A DNA stretch of 52,366 bases from Spirochaetaceae bacterium. Its GTDB lineage: Bacteria > Spirochaetota > Spirochaetia > Treponematales > Breznakiellaceae. The translations under genes were made by a program, and so were the position numbers. A model generated the notes under the pieces. It saw only the letters and a list, made by a program, of their open reading frames with translations, searched no databases and was not told where the DNA came from. The stretch spans positions 1-52,366 of the forward strand of contig JAITHJ010000065.1 in assembly GCA_031280035.1 (NCBI GenBank), in the 5' to 3' direction. Positions 48,505-52,366 of this stretch are shown here, piece after piece. Within the stretch, counting starts at the first letter, position 1. The number at the start of each line of letters is the position of its first letter.

Positions 48505-49145
48505 GGAGTCAGTTGTCAGTTGCCGGTTGTCAGTTGTCAGTTACCGGCAGCCGGTTGTCAGGGGTTCGGGCGCCGGGGGCCGGGGTTCGGGGGGATGAGA
48601 GGGGATTTCAGATTTCTGATTTCAGATTTCAGGGGAGGGAAGAAAGTTGTCAGGCGCCGGATTTCAGTTTTCGGGGGAGGGAAGAAAGTTGTCAGGCGCC
48701 GGATTTCAGTTTTCGGGGGAGAAAGAGGAATGGCCGGGGGCCGGGGGCCGGGGGTCGGGATGACGAGGCGAAGGCGGGCTGCCGGACGGCGCGCGCTCTA
48801 ACCAGTCTATGACATACTATAACCAATCTATGACATACTATAACCAATCTATGACATACTATAACCAATCCGCGACATTCTATAACCAATCTATGACATA
48901 CTATAACCAATCCGCGACATACTATAACCAGTCTATGACATACTATAACCAGTCTATGACATACTATAACCAATCCGCGATATTCTCTAACCGGCGAATA
49001 GCTCCCCGCCGTCCGGCGGAGGAGATTTCAGAAAGATGAGAGGAGATTTCATATTTCGGATTTTAGTTTTCAGATGGATGAGCCGAAACCCGGCCCCCGA
49101 CCGCCGCCCGTTTCCCTCCGGCAACTGACAACTGACAACCGGCAA
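48505..49145. repeat. Composite repeat island: TTGTCAG heptads, GATTTCA heptads, 42-bp duplication, GCCGGGG heptads, 21-bp array
   Basis: 42-bp unit with AGAAAGTTGT at 48641 and 48683; 21-bp unit CTATGACATACTATAACCAAT, about 9 copies from 48809; inverse TTGTCAG family near 49118-49145. Confidence 0.93.
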
Positions 49146-49223
49146 CCGCCCCCTCTCATTATTGACACGCGAAGGGGAAGCGAACTATTATGAGGGGAGG
49201 CGGGCGGGAGAGAGCCTGTCTAC

Positions 49224-49305
49224 GCGAGAGTGGTGAAATTGGCAGACACGCCAGACTTAGGATCTGGTGCCGTAAGGTTTAAGGGTTCAAGTCCCTTCTC
49301 TCGCA
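49224..49305 (+). tRNA. tRNA-Leu (anticodon TAG)
   Basis: GCGAGAG/CTCTCGC acceptor, CCAGA-CTTAGGA-TCTGG anticodon arm, AAGGGTTCAAGTCCCTT T-arm. Confidence 0.95.
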
Positions 49306-51752
49306 CTCGCGGACGGCGCGTAAAGCCTGCGATATACGTAAAAGTATGACGCGGGCTTGCCCGAAGCGGATGCCCCTCTGCCGGCCTTATTCTCTTCTTT
49401 TCCGGCGGGGGGCATTTTTGCCAATACGGCGGCACGAACCAGCCCGTAGTACCCGCCGGAATACCAGATTTCCTTATAAACACTTTCCTGCGCCGCCTCG
49501 ACAATGTCGTTTCCCCTTCCGTCCTTGCGCCGGTAGACCGACCCCCACCACAAGGCGGGCAGCGAATATTTTTTTGACCCCGCCGGCACAATAAACGAGT
49601 ATGCCTGTTTGACGGCGATGCCTTCGGGCAGCCGCGCGTTAATCAGGCGAATGAACGCGGCCTCCTCGAAAGGCCGCTCCGTGTCAATCAGGGCGATTTC
49701 TTGTTCCGCGTTGATTCCCACGGCAAGCGGCGATGCAAAATCGAGCTTTACGGACGGATTAAAGCCCTGCGTCCACGCAACGGGGATGTCCGCCCGCAGC
49801 GCCGCGCGGGCAAAAACCTCCGCGGTGGCAAGATGGGAAAGCAGCGCGGCCTTCCCCCGCTTTGTATAGGCGAATAAAATCCTATACGAGTCGCAAGGAC
49901 GCGCCGGAACGGAAAGAGAACGCGGGGCCGGGGGCCGGGGGCCGGGGGCCGGGGAAGAAGCGGACGGGAGCGCGGCCTCGCGGGGTGTCGGCGCGGCCTC
50001 GCGGAGCGGGCAGATACCGCAGGCGGAACAGCTTTGCGCGCACGTCTGCGTGAGTTCCTGCCGGCGCGCTCTCTCCCATTCCTTCAGCAGAAACTCTTTC
50101 GAGACGCCGCTCCGTACAACCTCCCACGGAAGCGCCTCGCCGGTATCGCGCTCCCTCAGTATTTCAGCGCAAAGTTCCGCGTGCGCGCCGGTAATCCCGC
50201 GCCATACATCCTTCTTAAAATGCTCGCTCCAGCAATCAAGCCGGCAGCCTGCATGAAACGCCTCCTCGATAAGCCCGCCCGACCGTTCGTCCCCGCGCGA
50301 AATAAGTCCCTCAAGCGCCGAAATAAACGGGTCATGCAGCTTGATATGATGCCCCTGTAGAGAATCGCGTATCTTATACAACTTCCTGCGCGCAGTCTCT
50401 TCGTCCATTTGAACCGCCCACTGAAAAGGCGTATGCGGCTTAGGCACAAATACACCGATTGATACGTTAAACTTCATCCTGCTGCGCTTCGCCGCATCAG
50501 TAATAAAGCTGATTATCGCATCCTCTTCAGCATATTCTTCCCCGTCAAATACAGGCAGCCCTATCATAAAATAAAACTTCGCCGATTTGTATCCGTTTTG
50601 CCTGGCTGCGGCAAGAATGTCCGTTACCATATCCAGCGTAACCTGCTTGTTTAACGAAAGCTGATGCCTGTCGTCCGGCGTCTCGACCGCAAACGTAAGA
50701 CCGCTCTTGCGTACCAGAGAAACCTTGTCCAGCAAATCAAACGACAACGTCGATACATGAAGGCTGGGAAGCTGAAACGATACTTTGTATTTGGCAAAGC
50801 GATTATTGAGCCTGTCCAAAAGCTTCTCTATGTCCGTATAGTCGCCGGAAGATAACGAAGAAAGACTTATCTCGCGGAAACCCCCTTCCGTTATATAGGC
50901 CGCCGCCTCCTCTTCGATAACCTCAATTGTCTTTTGCCGGTGCGGCCTGTACCAAATGCCCGCATGACAAAACCGGCATCCGTTGGGACAGCCCCTCATA
51001 ATTTCCAGCGAAGCATGCTGCTGGATGATACGCGCGCTTGGGATAGGAAATATCGCCGGACGCGGCGCGTGCGTTTCAAAGCCCGTGTCAACCGCCCGCT
51101 CAACGCCGGTCTTACCGGGAATCCATACCGATGGATGTTCGGCAAGACGGGCGATAATATCTTTCTTTAACCCGCCGGCCTGTTTCATAGCGCGTATCTG
51201 CGGAATAAGATTATTAAAAAAAGAATCCTCCGCTTCTCCTATCCAAAAAATATCGAAGAACCGCGCATACGGAAGCGGGTTTGAACAACACGGACCGCCG
51301 GCAATTACAACCGGATCATTCTCTCCACGATCCGCGCTGTGTAATTCCAGTTTGGACGCCTTTAATATAGAAAGAATGGTAACCGCGCAGAGTTCATAAG
51401 AAATCGTAATCATTAGTAAATCCGAACTGCGTAACGCCAAGCCCGTATCAAGCCCATACAAAGGAACGTTTTTCTCTGCAAGCAGTTTTTCAAAATCAGG
51501 AGCGGGAGCAAATGCGCGGTCGCAGGAAACATCGTAAATGTTGTTAAGCCTATTATAAATTATTTTGAATGCATTATTGGACATTCCTATTTCATAAAGA
51601 TCGGGAAACACAAATACCGTTTGAAGAGAAGCCTCACGCCGCGCAAGACAACCTGATTCCCCGCCGGCATATCGCGCCGGAGATTCACAGCAAAACAAAT
51701 CCTTCCCTACAGCATCCAGTATATCGATATATTCACGGCCGCTGTTTTTCAT
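49287..51752 (-). CDS. Radical SAM protein (TIGR03960-like) fused to C-terminal DUF2344 domain
   Basis: MRGCPNGCRFCHAGIWYRPHR cluster motif; C-terminal RILFAYTKRGKAALLSHLATAEVFARAALRADIPVAWTQGFNPSVKL. Confidence 0.9.
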   Translation of the reverse strand: MKNSGREYIDILDAVGKDLFCCESPARYAGGESGCLARREASLQTVFVFPDLYEIGMSNNAFKIIYNRLNNIYDVSCDRAFAPAPDFEKLLAEKNVPLYGLDTGLALRSSDLLMITISYELCAVTILSILKASKLELHSADRGENDPVVIAGGPCCSNPLPYARFFDIFWIGEAEDSFFNNLIPQIRAMKQAGGLKKDIIARLAEHPSVWIPGKTGVERAVDTGFETHAPRPAIFPIPSARIIQQHASLEIMRGCPNGCRFCHAGIWYRPHRQKTIEVIEEEAAAYITEGGFREISLSSLSSGDYTDIEKLLDRLNNRFAKYKVSFQLPSLHVSTLSFDLLDKVSLVRKSGLTFAVETPDDRHQLSLNKQVTLDMVTDILAAARQNGYKSAKFYFMIGLPVFDGEEYAEEDAIISFITDAAKRSRMKFNVSIGVFVPKPHTPFQWAVQMDEETARRKLYKIRDSLQGHHIKLHDPFISALEGLISRGDERSGGLIEEAFHAGCRLDCWSEHFKKDVWRGITGAHAELCAEILRERDTGEALPWEVVRSGVSKEFLLKEWERARRQELTQTCAQSCSACGICPLREAAPTPREAALPSASSPAPGPRPPAPRSLSVPARPCDSYRILFAYTKRGKAALLSHLATAEVFARAALRADIPVAWTQGFNPSVKLDFASPLAVGINAEQEIALIDTERPFEEAAFIRLINARLPEGIAVKQAYSFIVPAGSKKYSLPALWWGSVYRRKDGRGNDIVEAAQESVYKEIWYSGGYYGLVRAAVLAKMPPAGKEENKAGRGASASGKPASYFYVYRRLYAPSASAREGT

Positions 51753-52006
51753 AACGTCAGGTTATAACACGGTATAATGATGATTTCAAGCTAATTTAAC
51801 GTTGATATGAATCCGGTGTTATTACATTCAACGAATTCCGCCTCATCTTGCGTCCCCCCGCTTGACATAATTTCACGCTCTGTGTTACCCTGCTTCCAGT
51901 ATGAAAATAGGCGGACGAACCAAACTACGCCATAACGGCGTTTTACCCAGCGAAACAGCGCGTACAGCGGCGATTACACGCTCTGTACAGCCTGATATTT
52001 TCTTCG

Positions 52007-52172
52007 CCCCCCCCCCCCCCGCAGCAGTTGCCGGTAGTCAGTTATCAGTTGCCGGTAGCCAGTTATCAGTTGTCAGTGTTTTAGTTCGAAATAACTTACC
52101 AAACCAAGACATCACTCTTCATTCTCATATATCGAACGCAAGACTGGCAACTGACAACCGGCAACCGGCAAC
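52007..52172. repeat. C14 tract plus TTGTCAG heptads in inverted arrangement
   Basis: C14 at 52007-52020; TTGCCGG TAGTCAG TTATCAG... forward; CTGGCAA CTGACAA CCGGCAA CCGGCAA at 52143-52170. Confidence 0.9.
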
Positions 52173-52235
52173 TCAACACGCATACACCGCGCCCACACGC
52201 GCAAACTCATATAGCAACTCACAAGGAGACTCCCC

Positions 52236-52366
52236 ATGTCAGTCATTAATAACGTAACCGAGACGCTTCACCGCATACGCGCGAAGCTTTACCCGAACTA
52301 CCTGCACGGCATTGACGGCGCGTTTATCGCGCGCACCGATGACGAGGCTTCGCTGTCCATCGAGGC
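52236..52366 (+). CDS. Start of a putative HU-like/DUF4469-type DNA-binding protein (truncated by window end)
   Basis: SD aaggaga; MSVINNVTETLHRIRAKLYPNYLHGIDGAFIARTDDEASLSIEA. Confidence 0.55.
   Translation, partial: MSVINNVTETLHRIRAKLYPNYLHGIDGAFIARTDDEASLSIE

Noticed and set aside
48809-49039. MTYYNQS heptapeptide ORF as a real gene
   Set aside because: No RBS, starts inside the repeat, and the opposite strand is equally open; kept only as a DNA repeat.
51901-52257. 118-aa ORF as a full gene
   Set aside because: Runs through the C14 tract and heptad repeats and overlaps the better-supported start at 52236; at most a short leader ORF.

Overview
The window looks like a chromosomal segment of a spirochaete, probably Treponema-like; this is inferred from gene content and protein style, not verified. 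Most of it is housekeeping or conserved accessory genes: ppdK, mnmA, an HtrA protease, amt-PII, a split ChrA pair, an orphan HlyD-type adaptor, two lspA paralogs, ftsK, potABC, nifS-nifU, a UvrD-type helicase, phoH-pgpH-ybeY-corC, der-merR, feoA-feoB, rmuC, a GDPD, ridA, a rhomboid, tyrA, V-ATPase F and K subunits, and a radical-SAM/DUF2344 fusion. There are three tRNA genes: Ser-GCT, Ser-GGA and Leu-TAG. The most unusual feature is a set of intergenic low-complexity islands whose motifs differ but which share a 7-bp clock (units of 7, 21 or 42 bp). They include a 24-copy 21-bp array with no length drift and a ~500-bp island that keeps one 7-bp phase while the motif changes. Other notable signals are long homopolymer tracts (G12, G9, C14) in or near surface/envelope-type genes, a sigma-54-like promoter before amt, a PII protein lacking Tyr51, a 55-aa FeoB-associated Cys-rich protein missing from the ORF track, tandem dyad operators before feoA, and a CDS whose stop codon lies inside a tRNA T-loop. 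No CRISPR array, transposase or prophage was seen. Family assignments come from reading the protein sequences; no database search was run.
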